63,153 nt of DNA from a virus (IMGVR_UViG_3300005843_000014:1-63153); one strand, 5' to 3'; counted from the first letter of the stretch, positions 8,767 to 18,058 are shown. Program-made: numbers and translations. Notes: generated by a model not told the origin, from the letters alone.

Positions 8767-9635
8767 GATCAAAAGGAATATTATTACTTGCTACTGGGCA
8801 TCCATATTACGGCCGTATGGCATATAATTTAAGTATGTCAATTAAAGCCATAGAACCGGATTTTCCTATCTGCTTAATACATAGTGAAAATTCGCTTAAT
8901 CATTTGAGTGCAGGCCAACGGCGTTTCTTCGACCAAATGATTTTGTTACCGGAATCTCAGGTAAAGGGTTTTGCATGTAAACTTCATTTGGATGAACTAA
9001 GCCCCTTCGAAGAAACGCTTTTTCTTGATGCAGATATGGCCTGGTTGCCGAAACGCGGCCCGAGTGAATTGATAGCCGAACTTTCTACTTATGAATACAC
9101 AGGCATAACGGAAGGGTATTTTAATATTGAAACCACCGACCGATCAGAAATCAGTAAAAAATATTACTTCTGGGCCGATGTGGATGAGATTGTAAAAAAA
9201 TATGATCTAACTGGTAAAATATATCAATGGCGCAGTGAGGTTATTTACTTTAAGAAAACGGAAAAAGTAAAGCAGTTTTTTATAGACGCGAGAAAGATAA
9301 ACGCTGACCACGGATTGAAAAGTATAATCATGTTTGGCAACCAAGTTCCCGACGAATTGGGAATCAATATCAGCGCAGCGATTCACGGCATAGAGCCCCA
9401 TCAATACAAATGGGTACCAGCTTTGTGGCCGCGATTGCATGGTAATAACTCAACTTGTTTCGAGGAAATCTACAACCGGTACTACCTTCTAAGCTGTGGA
9501 AGTAATTACGCTACAGGCGATATTAAGAAGTTATACGACCGTGTTATTAAATGCGCGGCTAATAAGTTCCAGACACAACATATATTTCCTTTAATTGATA
9601 AAAAATCATTCATCCCTGACCGGGCAAAAATGTAA
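8760..9635 (+). CDS. GT8-like glycosyltransferase
   Basis: This protein of about 291 residues starts with ATG at 8760, overlapping the previous gene; an ATG at 8748 is an alternative. The first 100 residues form a nucleotide-sugar-binding fold with a hydrophobic strand ending in the Asp-Ala-Asp (DxD) metal motif near residue 90, followed by a helix-rich half. It resembles GT8/'nucleotide-diphospho-sugar transferase' proteins. It is a glycosyltransferase inside the virion operon on the late strand, unlike the minus-strand cassette further on, so it may glycosylate virion proteins. Sugar and acceptor are unknown. Confidence 0.7.
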   Translation: MLRSKGILLLATGHPYYGRMAYNLSMSIKAIEPDFPICLIHSENSLNHLSAGQRRFFDQMILLPESQVKGFACKLHLDELSPFEETLFLDADMAWLPKRGPSELIAELSTYEYTGITEGYFNIETTDRSEISKKYYFWADVDEIVKKYDLTGKIYQWRSEVIYFKKTEKVKQFFIDARKINADHGLKSIIMFGNQVPDELGINISAAIHGIEPHQYKWVPALWPRLHGNNSTCFEEIYNRYYLLSCGSNYATGDIKKLYDRVIKCAANKFQTQHIFPLIDKKSFIPDRAKM

Positions 9636-9638
9636 AGC

Positions 9639-11444
9639 ATGGCCTACGAATTACCATCATACGATATACTGAAGCCTTATTTTGTCGATAAGCAAACTCA
9701 CTATTATTATGACAAAACCAATAAGAAGTGCAGGGCTTTTGAGCCGCACGCGGAAGGGTGTTATCCTGAGCATTTAATTGGATGCCGGCGCCCCAATGAG
9801 CCCTTGGAAGTGAAGGATTATCGTAAAGAAATATGGGTGCCTAAAACGCTGCCAACATTTAACCGGATTCTTTCTAGCCTGGGCGCAATAAGGCGTAGTA
9901 CGGATTGGTCTATCAAATACCCGGAGTTAGGTGTATTTACAAAAGTACGGGAAGGTGAAAGTCTGGAAAATTACTGTGAAAAACATTTTCCTTATTTTGA
10001 ATCGGTTACCAATTGGATATTTTCAGTTGCGTTGAAAAAATATCTGACTGATTCGAATGGGGTTGTTTTGATTATGCCGTTAACTACCGATATTCTTGAA
10101 ACTGATTTTCTAAAACCTTACCCTATACTGTTTGATTGCTGCGATGTAGTAGAGTTTAAATATGGCGACCATGCTATTTTAAGTAATCCATTGGGGTGCA
10201 TGTATGTGACAAAAAAAGGCGCACTTGAAAAGGGCAGATCATGGTATTATGTTGATGAGTTTGCGATTACAAAGTACGATCAGATCGATGCTAAGGGTAC
10301 AATGGCGCCGAATATTCCATATGAGCATAATCTGGGAATATTACCCTGTTTCAAAATGGGGGGCGTCGTCTGTGAAACCGAAGGGCATAACTTTCTTTAC
10401 GAGAGCCGGATAGCTGGGATACTGCCCGAACTGGACGAAGCATTACGCGAATATAGCGACCTGCAGGCGGCTAAGGTATTGCACGTATACCCGGAGCCAT
10501 GGGAGTTTACGCAGCATGAATGTGCGACATGCAAAGGATCGGGACAACGTAGAAACCCATTATGGTTTGACGGCTGCGATACTGCAACGCCTGTTCAGGT
10601 TCCTTGTGACGCAGGTTGCCAAAATGGATATATATCGACAGGTCCCTATGGTAAATTACTTATACGGCAGCCATCTGCAATAGAAGGGGGTGGGGCAATT
10701 CCAAATCCTCCAAAGGGGTATGTTGTGAAAGATATTGCAATCGTGAAAGTGATGGAAGACAGTGTAAGGCAGCATATTTACGATGGGATGGCTGCCATTA
10801 ACTTTCAGGAGTTAGCAGAAGTCCCCTTAGCTCAATCGGGAGTGGCTAAAGCGGTTGATCGGGATGAGCGTAACAATACCATTCACGCCATTGCTGAAGA
10901 TATAGTAAAGTTAATGGATCTTACTTATAAGATCACCGCTTATTACCGGTACAAGGGTTTATATACTTTCGAGGAAATCGATATAATGTTACCCCAAATC
11001 CCGGTACCCGAAAAGTACGACCTATTATCGATCACGAACATGCAGACCGAATTGAACTCGGCCAAAACCGGTAAGACAAATCCAGTGATAGTAAACGCCA
11101 TGGAGGTGGACTACGCAAGTAAGCGATTCAATACCGACGAATCGGTGCGCGACCTGGTTTCGCTTACACTAAAACTTGACCCGCTCCCAAACATCAGCGA
11201 AGATGAAAAGATGGCTAGGCTTTCAAATAAGGGGATATTACCGGAAACTTATATTGTAAGCAGCAATATTACTGAATTCGTTCAGCGGGCATTAGATGAA
11301 GATCCGAAGTTTGCTGGATTGGCGCTGAAAGATCAAAAAGCAAAGTTGCTGACCTATGCTATTGAGATAACCAATAAACTCGATACGGCAAAAGGTATTA
11401 TTGCGGCTGTTAACCAGGAAGTAAGAAATAACGAAGCGGCTTAA
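9639..11444 (+). CDS. portal protein
   Basis: This 601-residue protein is immediately followed by a Mu F-like minor head protein, the usual portal neighbour. An unusual insertion at about residues 293-330 contains Cys-x-x-Cys-x-Gly-x-Gly and a second Cys-x3-Cys pair, resembling a DnaJ-type zinc finger. The C-terminal third is helical, as in portal barrels. The portal forms the dodecameric DNA channel at the capsid vertex. The call rests on neighbours, size and character. Confidence 0.7.
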   Translation: MAYELPSYDILKPYFVDKQTHYYYDKTNKKCRAFEPHAEGCYPEHLIGCRRPNEPLEVKDYRKEIWVPKTLPTFNRILSSLGAIRRSTDWSIKYPELGVFTKVREGESLENYCEKHFPYFESVTNWIFSVALKKYLTDSNGVVLIMPLTTDILETDFLKPYPILFDCCDVVEFKYGDHAILSNPLGCMYVTKKGALEKGRSWYYVDEFAITKYDQIDAKGTMAPNIPYEHNLGILPCFKMGGVVCETEGHNFLYESRIAGILPELDEALREYSDLQAAKVLHVYPEPWEFTQHECATCKGSGQRRNPLWFDGCDTATPVQVPCDAGCQNGYISTGPYGKLLIRQPSAIEGGGAIPNPPKGYVVKDIAIVKVMEDSVRQHIYDGMAAINFQELAEVPLAQSGVAKAVDRDERNNTIHAIAEDIVKLMDLTYKITAYYRYKGLYTFEEIDIMLPQIPVPEKYDLLSITNMQTELNSAKTGKTNPVIVNAMEVDYASKRFNTDESVRDLVSLTLKLDPLPNISEDEKMARLSNKGILPETYIVSSNITEFVQRALDEDPKFAGLALKDQKAKLLTYAIEITNKLDTAKGIIAAVNQEVRNNEAA

Positions 11445-11447
11445 TCA

Positions 11448-12398
11448 ATGGCAGACTTTAACGAAATACTGGAAAAGATCAACGAATCAATATTAAATAT
11501 GAATAAACGTATACCGTCTATTCAAAAAGATATTTATGATTCATTGCAGGAAGATCTGCGCAACCTGGATTTGCAAAATGGAAAGATAAAAGCCACGGTG
11601 AAAAACCTTTCTCTGATCAATTCGATTAAAAACAAGCTCAACAAATTAATATTAACACCAGAGTATAAAGCAGAGGTAAAAGACTTTGCTAAATCATTCA
11701 ATGAGATCACCGCCTTGCAGAACGACTATTGGCGCGGAATCGAAAAGCAATTTAAGCCAAAACCATTACTGCAGGCTATTAAAGAACAGGCGATTTCAGA
11801 TACTGTCTCCAAACTCACTGAGGCGGGGATAGGTGCCAATATTGCTGACCCCATTGCTGATATACTCCGAACAAACATAACGACAGGCGGCAGCTATAAA
11901 GACCTGTCAGACCAATTACGTGAAAGCCTGGTGAATACTCAGACACCGGGGACCATGGAGAAGTACATTGGGCAGATAACGACCGATGCGGTGAATCAGT
12001 ATAGCAACCAGTACACGCAAGTGGTTTCGTCTGATTTGGGCTATACCTGGTTCAAGTATGATAATACTGATATTCTTACCACCCGCCCTTTTTGCGATGC
12101 CATGACCGACCGGCCATACTTCCATATCAGCGAGGTGCCGGCATTACTGCGCGGTGAAGGGCTTACCTACCTCAATAAAAAGACCGGAAAGCGTCAACCG
12201 GTGGAGATCTACGAAAAGACCGGGCTGCCATCGGGCATGATCCCCGGCACCGATGCGAGTAACTTTTTTATCCGACGCGGCGGTTACCGGTGCGGGCATA
12301 GTATTCGCCCGGTTAATGAGCGCCAGGTGCCGCAAGCTGATAAGGATAGAGTTTTCGCAACTCCTGCGTATATTGCATGGAAAGAAGCAAATTCATGA
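11448..12398 (+). CDS. Mu F-like minor head/morphogenesis protein
   Basis: This 316-residue protein is helical at the N-terminus. Its C-terminal half carries the Mu gpF/SPP1 gp7 pattern: Thr-Arg-Pro-Phe-Cys at about 210-215, then Gly-Gly-Tyr-Arg-Cys-Gly-His near residue 280. It lies 4 bases after the portal gene. Members bind the portal and take part in head assembly or are injected with DNA. Confidence 0.8.
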   Translation: MADFNEILEKINESILNMNKRIPSIQKDIYDSLQEDLRNLDLQNGKIKATVKNLSLINSIKNKLNKLILTPEYKAEVKDFAKSFNEITALQNDYWRGIEKQFKPKPLLQAIKEQAISDTVSKLTEAGIGANIADPIADILRTNITTGGSYKDLSDQLRESLVNTQTPGTMEKYIGQITTDAVNQYSNQYTQVVSSDLGYTWFKYDNTDILTTRPFCDAMTDRPYFHISEVPALLRGEGLTYLNKKTGKRQPVEIYEKTGLPSGMIPGTDASNFFIRRGGYRCGHSIRPVNERQVPQADKDRVFATPAYIAWKEANS

Positions 12399-12399
12399 T

Positions 12400-12591
12400 A
12401 TGGCATCAGATTTAATGCAAATTGAAATCATTTGGAAGGAAATTCCCACCACTTGCGAGCCATGTGTTGCCTGTAAAGAACCTATCTACGGAAAACAATA
12501 TCAAATGTTTACGGTAATTGGCGGTAAAGAAAGTGCAATGGATACTATTGTTTGCGGAAGTTGTTATACTGAGATTGACAAAGAGAATTAA
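12400..12591 (+). CDS. small CxxC zinc-ribbon-like protein
   Basis: This 63-residue protein starts at ATG 12400, one base after the previous stop. Two Cys-x-x-Cys pairs (CVAC around 23-26 and CGSC around 52-55) suggest a zinc ribbon. It is the last + strand gene before the minus-strand cassette; its stop overlaps the stop of the convergent gene by two bases. No function is recognised. Confidence 0.6.
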   Translation: MASDLMQIEIIWKEIPTTCEPCVACKEPIYGKQYQMFTVIGGKESAMDTIVCGSCYTEIDKEN

Positions 12592-13097
12592 TTACCTAAG
12601 GCTTCATTTAATTCAACAAAGTAATTCCGATCTTTTAAGGGTAAATCCACGGTGAGATTATCGTGAGTTCTTCCGTTAGAAAACCTAATACTTTTTACTG
12701 CTTTATTAAGTAGCTTAATTGAAGTAAGGCATTCCCCCAACGCATTAGTAGAGTCGATAAAGAAACCTGAATTGCTTTTACACCCAAATTGATTCCAGGC
12801 TTTTATTTGCAATCTACTGCCATCCTCAAAAAGGAAATCTAATACATCATTTTGGTTACATGCACCTATGCCTGAAAACTTTATAAATAATCCAGTGCAT
12901 TCAACCTTGTCTTCTTCATTCTTTTTAATAATCGGCTCAATAAGGAACCATTTTTTGGCATCCTTCACCGCCTTCAGTCCTTTGGAAGCTGAGTAATAGA
13001 CCTCACCATCCATTTTATCAACCGTTTTTTTTATAGTAAGTTTCTGAGCAAAAGCATTTGAGCATATTAATAACAGTAATGGTAATATTGATTTCAT
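12588..13097 (-). CDS. secreted hypothetical protein
   Basis: This 169-residue protein is read from the ATG at 13097, which gives a clean signal peptide (basic start, Leu-rich core, Ala-x-Ala/Gln cleavage near residue 18). The longer frame start at 13136 would bury it. The mature part is beta-rich with four cysteines. It is the last gene of the minus-strand glycan cassette. A periplasmic or surface role is inferred from the signal peptide only. Confidence 0.65.
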   Translation of the reverse strand: MKSILPLLLLICSNAFAQKLTIKKTVDKMDGEVYYSASKGLKAVKDAKKWFLIEPIIKKNEEDKVECTGLFIKFSGIGACNQNDVLDFLFEDGSRLQIKAWNQFGCKSNSGFFIDSTNALGECLTSIKLLNKAVKSIRFSNGRTHDNLTVDLPLKDRNYFVELNEALGN

Positions 13098-13136
13098 ATT
13101 TTTCTGGGTTTTTAGGGTCGAAATGTACAAAATCAT

Positions 13137-13754
13137 TTAAATATCAACTGTTATAATCCGCCCCTGGGGTATAGTCCGCTCGCCAACAGTCGAATATTGG
13201 CAATTATTTAACCCATCATCGGGGTGCCGGGGAGCTTTAGCCTGCTCCATTTTGACGGGATCGTAACCGGTAGGGTGATCTTTTGGATGGGGTAGTGAAA
13301 GGTAACGATGTTCGCGGGAGGCAACCTGTAACCCAGCAGCTAATACGCTGTAATACAGGCTGTCGTCTTCGCCACCCCAGCCGGGAAATAGGTTGCTATA
13401 CCCATTTATCTTGTCGAAATCAGCCCTGTTAAATGCGACTACACCTCCGAAGTATTTATCATGCGGCATCTTCCAACCGAACTGACTTGCATGCGTGGCC
13501 AGGTGCGTGGGATGTTCGGGGTAGGAATAATCATGCGTGCCCTGCACCAACATATCCACATCGTGGAAAATGAAGTAATCGGAATCCGATAGTAAGGCGC
13601 CGATATTCTTAATTAAACCACGGTTAAATGGCTTATGGATGGATTGCTCAATTACCAGGAATTCAGCTTTCGGTAGCCGGGGCCGGTAGTGTTGGAGGAA
13701 TTTAGCGAGGTGACCGGCGCGGTTACGGTAAGGGATGATAATGGAAAGTTTCAT
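13137..13754 (-). CDS. GT7-like galactosyltransferase family protein
   Basis: This 205-residue protein has the beta-1,4-galactosyltransferase/GT7 landmarks: an N-terminal 'IIIPYRNR' strand, Phe-Asn-Arg-Gly near 43-46, the Asp-Val-Asp metal motif at 65-67, Tyr-Phe-Gly-Gly-Val near 101-105 and the diagnostic Trp-Gly-Gly-Glu-Asp-Asp at 126-131. It should transfer a hexose (galactose or GalNAc type) to a glycan acceptor. Its start overlaps the exostosin gene stop by 4 bases, implying one transcript. Confidence 0.85.
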   Translation of the reverse strand: MKLSIIIPYRNRAGHLAKFLQHYRPRLPKAEFLVIEQSIHKPFNRGLIKNIGALLSDSDYFIFHDVDMLVQGTHDYSYPEHPTHLATHASQFGWKMPHDKYFGGVVAFNRADFDKINGYSNLFPGWGGEDDSLYYSVLAAGLQVASREHRYLSLPHPKDHPTGYDPVKMEQAKAPRHPDDGLNNCQYSTVGERTIPQGRIITVDI

Positions 13755-14611
13755 TTATTAACCTCCTGAAGTATTTTTTGCCGGCAGCCTTCATATCCAA
13801 ATAGAGACTTTATTTCTTCAATTCCTTTCTGCAATATTGGAATGCAATCTTTTCGAACATCATTCAGGAAACTAAAAGCATTTTCATTATTGCTTATAGT
13901 CGCCCCGTATGAATTGAATGGTATACCAAAAGGAAAAACAAATTCATCGCTCACGTAAACCGGAATTGCACCATAATGTATTGCCTCCATTATGCGAAAT
14001 GAGGATTTCCCATACCCGCGCGGGCACAACGCAAACACTGATCTCGCCAGTACATTACAATAGTCCTTCATGGGCAGCTTCTTAATCATTACCATGCAAT
14101 CTTTCTTACCGGCGAACTGCTCAACCAACTGTTTTCGGATCGGATGCGTATCACCCCCAACGAACGATGCGAAAATATCCCGCTTGCAGTCGAACTTATA
14201 GCCGTGTGGCTGGCAGAGAAGCGGGATAGGGTAATCTATCCGGCCGCCAGACATTCCGAACACAACTATATCCAGGTCCTTAAAATCAATTATAGGACCA
14301 TCATCGTACTGACAAATAGTAAAGTACTTTTTATCACGTGGCAGACCGTCAATGAACCGCTGCATAGCGTTGCGGCCTTTCTCTTTTGTCGCATAGCCAT
14401 TGGCCACCCAATACGCAGTCCAAAATATTGGCAGATATGTTCTTCCGGTTATTTCTTCAGGTTGTGTATTGTCATAAAACCACCGCTCAAATTCATGCTT
14501 GTTGTCTTCCGGGTAGGGGTGCGGGTGCTTAATCCGAAATTCGATCGGGGTATAAAAGAACGCTTTATCCTTTGTTGCGTAAGCCGTTCGGGGGAATGTT
14601 CGTCTGATCAT
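13751..14611 (-). CDS. exostosin-like (GT47) glycosyltransferase
   Basis: This 286-residue protein contains the exostosin signature at about 194-220: Phe-Ala-Leu-Cys-Pro-Arg-Gly-Tyr-Gly, then Ser-Phe-Arg ... Glu-Ala ... Gly-Ala-Ile-Pro-Val-Tyr-Val. Exostosin-family enzymes add GlcA, Xyl, Gal or GlcNAc residues to polysaccharides. Size is that of a single catalytic domain without membrane anchor. It overlaps both neighbours by 4 bases (ATGA type). Confidence 0.8.
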   Translation of the reverse strand: MIRRTFPRTAYATKDKAFFYTPIEFRIKHPHPYPEDNKHEFERWFYDNTQPEEITGRTYLPIFWTAYWVANGYATKEKGRNAMQRFIDGLPRDKKYFTICQYDDGPIIDFKDLDIVVFGMSGGRIDYPIPLLCQPHGYKFDCKRDIFASFVGGDTHPIRKQLVEQFAGKKDCMVMIKKLPMKDYCNVLARSVFALCPRGYGKSSFRIMEAIHYGAIPVYVSDEFVFPFGIPFNSYGATISNNENAFSFLNDVRKDCIPILQKGIEEIKSLFGYEGCRQKILQEVNK

Positions 14612-15234
14612 TCTATTTTGTTTTTTCGTACATAAAGCGCATCACTCCAAGCATTCCCTACCCATGCGCCGGTTTCAACCCGATCAAATTCATGCAGAAT
14701 TGCATCGAGCTCATCGATAAGCGTGCATCCTTGGTAAACCTCATCGCGATTCACTTCTGTATACACGTAGTTGACTTGCTTCAGCGTCTCAGTGGCGCCT
14801 TTAAGAACCCGTCCTTCAAACCCCTGGCAGTCCATTACAAGCAATTGATAGCCCTTGTGAGCCAACCCCAGACTATCCAGGCGTTTAACCGTTACTAGCT
14901 CGGTATTGGGTAATGTAATACCAGGGTGAATCTGCAGGTGTTTCTGCATCTTCAGCAGGCTATTGCTTTGTCCTTCATTCTGGCTTCCTGTGTACATAAC
15001 CTGTTCACATTCTACTTCACCGCAGGCAACGTTAAACAATTGGATATGATGGTGGGCGGAGAACTTATTTTTAAGGACGTTAAAGGTTGCCGCGCATGGT
15101 TCTATGTAAACAAATCGTTTTATTCCGGCAGCAACGTAGTCGGGGTGCTCTTGCGCGAAATGCGCACCCACGTGTATGCAACCATCGGCTTTGATGGAAT
15201 ATTTTTTAACAAGGGAAGGGAAGTTTAAGAGCAT
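14608..15234 (-). CDS. FkbM-family O-methyltransferase (first copy)
   Basis: This 208-residue class I SAM methyltransferase has a motif I-like Val-Gly-Ala-His near 22-25, an acidic strand Tyr-Ile-Glu-Pro, and the family pattern of Leu-Asp ... Met-Asp-x-Gln-Gly-x-Glu ... Leu-x-Gly-Ala. FkbM enzymes O-methylate sugars and polyketides. Between glycosyltransferase genes the likely substrate is a glycan hydroxyl. It overlaps the GT47 gene start by 4 bases. Confidence 0.85.
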   Translation of the reverse strand: MLLNFPSLVKKYSIKADGCIHVGAHFAQEHPDYVAAGIKRFVYIEPCAATFNVLKNKFSAHHHIQLFNVACGEVECEQVMYTGSQNEGQSNSLLKMQKHLQIHPGITLPNTELVTVKRLDSLGLAHKGYQLLVMDCQGFEGRVLKGATETLKQVNYVYTEVNRDEVYQGCTLIDELDAILHEFDRVETGAWVGNAWSDALYVRKNKIE

Positions 15235-15236
15235 GG

Positions 15237-15881
15237 TTAATTAATTATTGTAATTACCTTTTTTGCCGTTCTTTTATCAATTTGCCTTTTTAAATCTTCA
15301 AGACTTTCGGAATACTCATATGTAGGGTTGTTATTCCACCATTTTTTGTTGCTTTTATTTATATATATATCGCCCAATGTTTTTATATACAAGGCAGCTT
15401 GAACATCTCCGAAAACCCTTACTATTTTGTTCTCATTATATGTTTCTTTAAATGGGTTCTTTATTTTATCTAATACTATCTGCGCCAATTCAATTGAACC
15501 AAAATCGTAATTTCTATAAATGAGTAAAGCCCTGCCTTCATACCGAAAGTAATTTTCTATTATGCCGCACGAGAAATACCAACAAATAAACTGCTTCTGA
15601 ATTCTATATCTAACCTCCTTGCCGCACTCAATTTTTATTATTCTATACTTTGACATTATGCTTTTTTTTACTGCATTTAGGTAAAATCCGGTTTCGCCAT
15701 TGCCACACTCACAAATAACGAACGAACCACCTGCGTAAGCGGGGCCATCATCTATTCTTATTACTTTTAATGGGCCTTTATAAAAGTATTTGTCAAGGTT
15801 CGGAAATTCATCCCTGTATGTGATATAGTCGCCGGGTTCTATGCCTTTATCATTCTTTCTAATCTTATTCCACCACGACAT
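15237..15881 (-). CDS. hypothetical protein in glycan cassette
   Basis: This 214-residue, Lys/Tyr/Ile-rich protein has low GC relative to its neighbours. The N-terminal 70 residues look like a small beta-barrel with Cys-Glu-Cys-Gly, and the C-terminus is helical and basic. An internal ATG near residue 76 could start a second product. No family is recognised. Two bases separate it from the methyltransferase gene. Confidence 0.55.
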   Translation of the reverse strand: MSWWNKIRKNDKGIEPGDYITYRDEFPNLDKYFYKGPLKVIRIDDGPAYAGGSFVICECGNGETGFYLNAVKKSIMSKYRIIKIECGKEVRYRIQKQFICWYFSCGIIENYFRYEGRALLIYRNYDFGSIELAQIVLDKIKNPFKETYNENKIVRVFGDVQAALYIKTLGDIYINKSNKKWWNNNPTYEYSESLEDLKRQIDKRTAKKVITIIN

Positions 15882-15883
15882 AT

Positions 15884-16291
15884 CTAATTTTTTATTTTCA
15901 GTTCTTCACCGGTTAGGGCGTGGTAAAGGTTTTGTAGTTGGTGGAGGTATTTGATTTCTGTCCTTTTGCCATTGAACTTTGCTAGGATATCATGAAATAG
16001 TCCGGGTAATTCATCGTCTTCAAATAAATAAACCCCATTGCGTCTGTAATGTCCATTTTCGACTGCTCCATCTTTTACAAACTCGCACCGTTCCAGCCAT
16101 TCAACGGTCATCGGGATGGGCTCAAATATCGTTTCATTTTCTATCTTTTCATCAGTGCTCTGGCCTATATCGCAGACTCCAATTAATGATTGGTATTCAT
16201 CATCAATATCCAAGCTTATGCTTGTAACATGAACAATAGAACCTTTGTAATGCAAAAGATTGCCTAACCTCAATTCTGCCGATATTCTCAT
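15884..16291 (-). CDS. small phage-type hypothetical protein
   Basis: This 135-residue protein starts with a 'Glu-Leu-Arg-x-Gly-Asn-x-Leu' beta strand and includes 'Pro-Ile-Pro-Met-Thr-x-Glu-Trp-Leu'. I associate this layout with uncharacterised proteins common in Bacteroidota phages and mobile elements. Function is unknown. It sits inside the glycan cassette without obvious enzymatic motifs. Confidence 0.6.
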   Translation of the reverse strand: MRISAELRLGNLLHYKGSIVHVTSISLDIDDEYQSLIGVCDIGQSTDEKIENETIFEPIPMTVEWLERCEFVKDGAVENGHYRRNGVYLFEDDELPGLFHDILAKFNGKRTEIKYLHQLQNLYHALTGEELKIKN

Positions 16292-16302
16292 ATTGTAAAT
16301 TT

Positions 16303-16860
16303 TTAATACTCCTTTATCATCACAATATTCTGTTCATAAACAAAATTCAGATACCGGTTTTCCGGTAACTGCTTAAACAAACAATCGGCAGTAAACCGAT
16401 AGGGTAATCCCTGTTGATAGAAACCATTCCGGCAGCAGTCGGTGTCTTCAATGAAATAGTGCTTACCATTGAACAGGCCAAAGAAGGTTATCATCTGGTC
16501 ACGGCTATTATGAGAACCGTCATCGATGATCACATCGAAATTTTCATTCCGAAGCTTATCGAGCATAAGCCAATCGCATTGATCACCAGTATGCAAAGTG
16601 ATATTGCTTGACCCATCCGTATTTGCAAAAGATTCATCCCATATTTCTCTTGCCGATTTTTCAGAGAACAAATCCAATCCATGAATTTCGGCATTAGGGA
16701 AATACTCGTGCCACATGAGAATGCTCGCCCCATCTTTTACGCCGATTTCTAAAATTTTATGTGGATGACGAGGTAAATGCTTCTCATAGAATGGCATATA
16801 ATTGTGTCTTAAGCTCCCTTTATCAGTGCCATATTTTACGCTCAGTTCATCCAAGGTCAT
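16303..16860 (-). CDS. class I SAM-dependent methyltransferase (MycE/macrocin-type)
   Basis: This 185-residue protein opens with Lys-Tyr-Gly-Thr-Asp-Lys-Gly, then motif I Ile-Leu-Glu-Ile-Gly-Val-Lys-Asp-Gly-Ala near 36-45, an acidic Gly-Leu-Asp strand, and Val-Ile-Ile-Asp-Asp-Gly-Ser-His near 110-117. This matches the small sugar O-methyltransferase group related to MycE and cephalosporin-hydroxylase-like enzymes, which use a metal-binding Asp-Asp/His. It overlaps the upstream FkbM gene by 14 bases. Confidence 0.75.
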   Translation of the reverse strand: MTLDELSVKYGTDKGSLRHNYMPFYEKHLPRHPHKILEIGVKDGASILMWHEYFPNAEIHGLDLFSEKSAREIWDESFANTDGSSNITLHTGDQCDWLMLDKLRNENFDVIIDDGSHNSRDQMITFFGLFNGKHYFIEDTDCCRNGFYQQGLPYRFTADCLFKQLPENRYLNFVYEQNIVMIKEY

Positions 16861-17500
16861 GGTAGGTAATTAAAAAGTTTGCAAATCGGTAATCTTCTAC
16901 AAAGTTTTCTTTAGTGACTTGCTGCAGCTTTCCTTCGATCAACTCATATATTTTGTAACCATAGAGTTCTACAAAGTAAATCACGTCTATGAATGTTATG
17001 CCCGCATCAGGGTATGTGCCGCCATACTCTACCTGCAAAAACATTATCTTATGCTTACTTAGCATTTTGAAACTTCCTTTCAATACATCAAGTTCGGCGC
17101 CCTCTACATCGATTTTCAGAAAGTCAATAAAATCTATATTAGTGGATTCGCAGAACAGATCAACCGTGGTGCATTTAATCACTTCTTCCTTATGCTCCAC
17201 ATCTCCGAACACGGGCCGATTATATGTGCTTGATAATTCATCGGCCTCATTTGCGCATTGATAGAAGGTCTTAACTCCGGCCGTATCGCCTAATAAAATC
17301 CCAAAGGCGTTATACTTCTTTTCCAGATCTTTTAATAGCCCGGCATTTGGTTCGAATAAAATACATTCCGCGCCTGGTATCTGAGAAAGTACATACTCCG
17401 TATATGCTCCTTTGTGGGCGCCAACATCGAATACCACGGGCGGATTATGCAGATATTTCTTTGAGATATTAAACAATATTTTTTCGTCTTCGGTTAGCAT
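16847..17500 (-). CDS. FkbM-family O-methyltransferase (second copy)
   Basis: This 217-residue protein has motif I Val-Phe-Asp-Val-Gly-Ala-His-Lys-Gly near 18-26, then Leu-Phe-Glu-Pro-Asn, and the FkbM landmark Phe-Leu-Lys-Ile-Asp-Val-Glu-Gly-Ala-Glu-Leu near 134-144. It is clearly diverged from the first FkbM gene, so this is not a recent duplication and probably reflects a different hydroxyl target. It overlaps its upstream neighbour by 7 bases. Confidence 0.88.
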   Translation of the reverse strand: MLTEDEKILFNISKKYLHNPPVVFDVGAHKGAYTEYVLSQIPGAECILFEPNAGLLKDLEKKYNAFGILLGDTAGVKTFYQCANEADELSSTYNRPVFGDVEHKEEVIKCTTVDLFCESTNIDFIDFLKIDVEGAELDVLKGSFKMLSKHKIMFLQVEYGGTYPDAGITFIDVIYFVELYGYKIYELIEGKLQQVTKENFVEDYRFANFLITYHDLG

Positions 17501-17760
17501 AGCTTAAATATTCTTTTAAACCAGTTTATTAATTGTTTCCAGATTGTAAAATTTAAAGGCAGGCTCAAATCGTAATAATCTATCCATCTGCCTTCGATAT
17601 CCCAGCAACCGAACGTGCAGAAATAATGAACGGTTATTATCTGGCCGATCATGCCCGCGTACCACGTTTTAGGATCGCTGCACTTGGTTATCCTTCGCCG
17701 GTCCGGTTTTACGCCGGGTGGATAATTGCGGGCTGCTGAGTCTGGGTATGGGTGGTTCAT
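17494..17760 (-). CDS. small hypothetical protein
   Basis: This 88-residue protein has a Pro/Arg-rich N-terminus and an aromatic-rich C-terminal half ending in Phe-Lys-Leu-Cys. It overlaps both neighbours by a few bases, consistent with co-translation in the cassette. No family is recognised. Confidence 0.5.
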   Translation of the reverse strand: MNHPYPDSAARNYPPGVKPDRRRITKCSDPKTWYAGMIGQIITVHYFCTFGCWDIEGRWIDYYDLSLPLNFTIWKQLINWFKRIFKLC

Positions 17761-18056
17761 GTCTTAAAGTCTTTATTTATTTTTTCTGCTCCTTTTATTG
17801 CAATAGCAATTTCATCATTCATAAAGTTTGGAATTAACATAATATGCACCTTCCCCCAATCATCAGTAATAATAAATTTGGTATGAGTGTCATCTTTCTT
17901 AACCTCAACTTTAGAGCGAGTTGAAACCGGTAAAGCAGTAAAATAACCACCGCCTACCTTCCACTCAAGGTCTACTACATTGCAATCGAATTTTATTATC
18001 TTAAAATATTCCTCATTATTGAAAATGACAGCCTGTGGGTTGAATTTCTTTTTCAT
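17757..18056 (-). CDS. small hypothetical protein
   Basis: This 99-residue beta-rich protein carries charged Lys/Asp patches and no signal peptide. It starts two bases after the fucosyltransferase stop and ends overlapping the next gene by 4 bases. Function is unknown. Confidence 0.55.
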   Translation of the reverse strand: MKKKFNPQAVIFNNEEYFKIIKFDCNVVDLEWKVGGGYFTALPVSTRSKVEVKKDDTHTKFIITDDWGKVHIMLIPNFMNDEIAIAIKGAEKINKDFKT

Positions 18057-18058
18057 GC

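Noticed and set aside
12253-12399. Longer N-terminus for the 63-residue zinc-ribbon-like protein
   Set aside because: The upstream part overlaps the Mu F-like gene by almost 150 bases and reads as its shadow; the ATG at 12400 is one base after the stop.
14144-14635. 163-codon + strand frame across the exostosin-like gene
   Set aside because: Antisense to a gene with clear exostosin motifs and operon overlaps; no family features.
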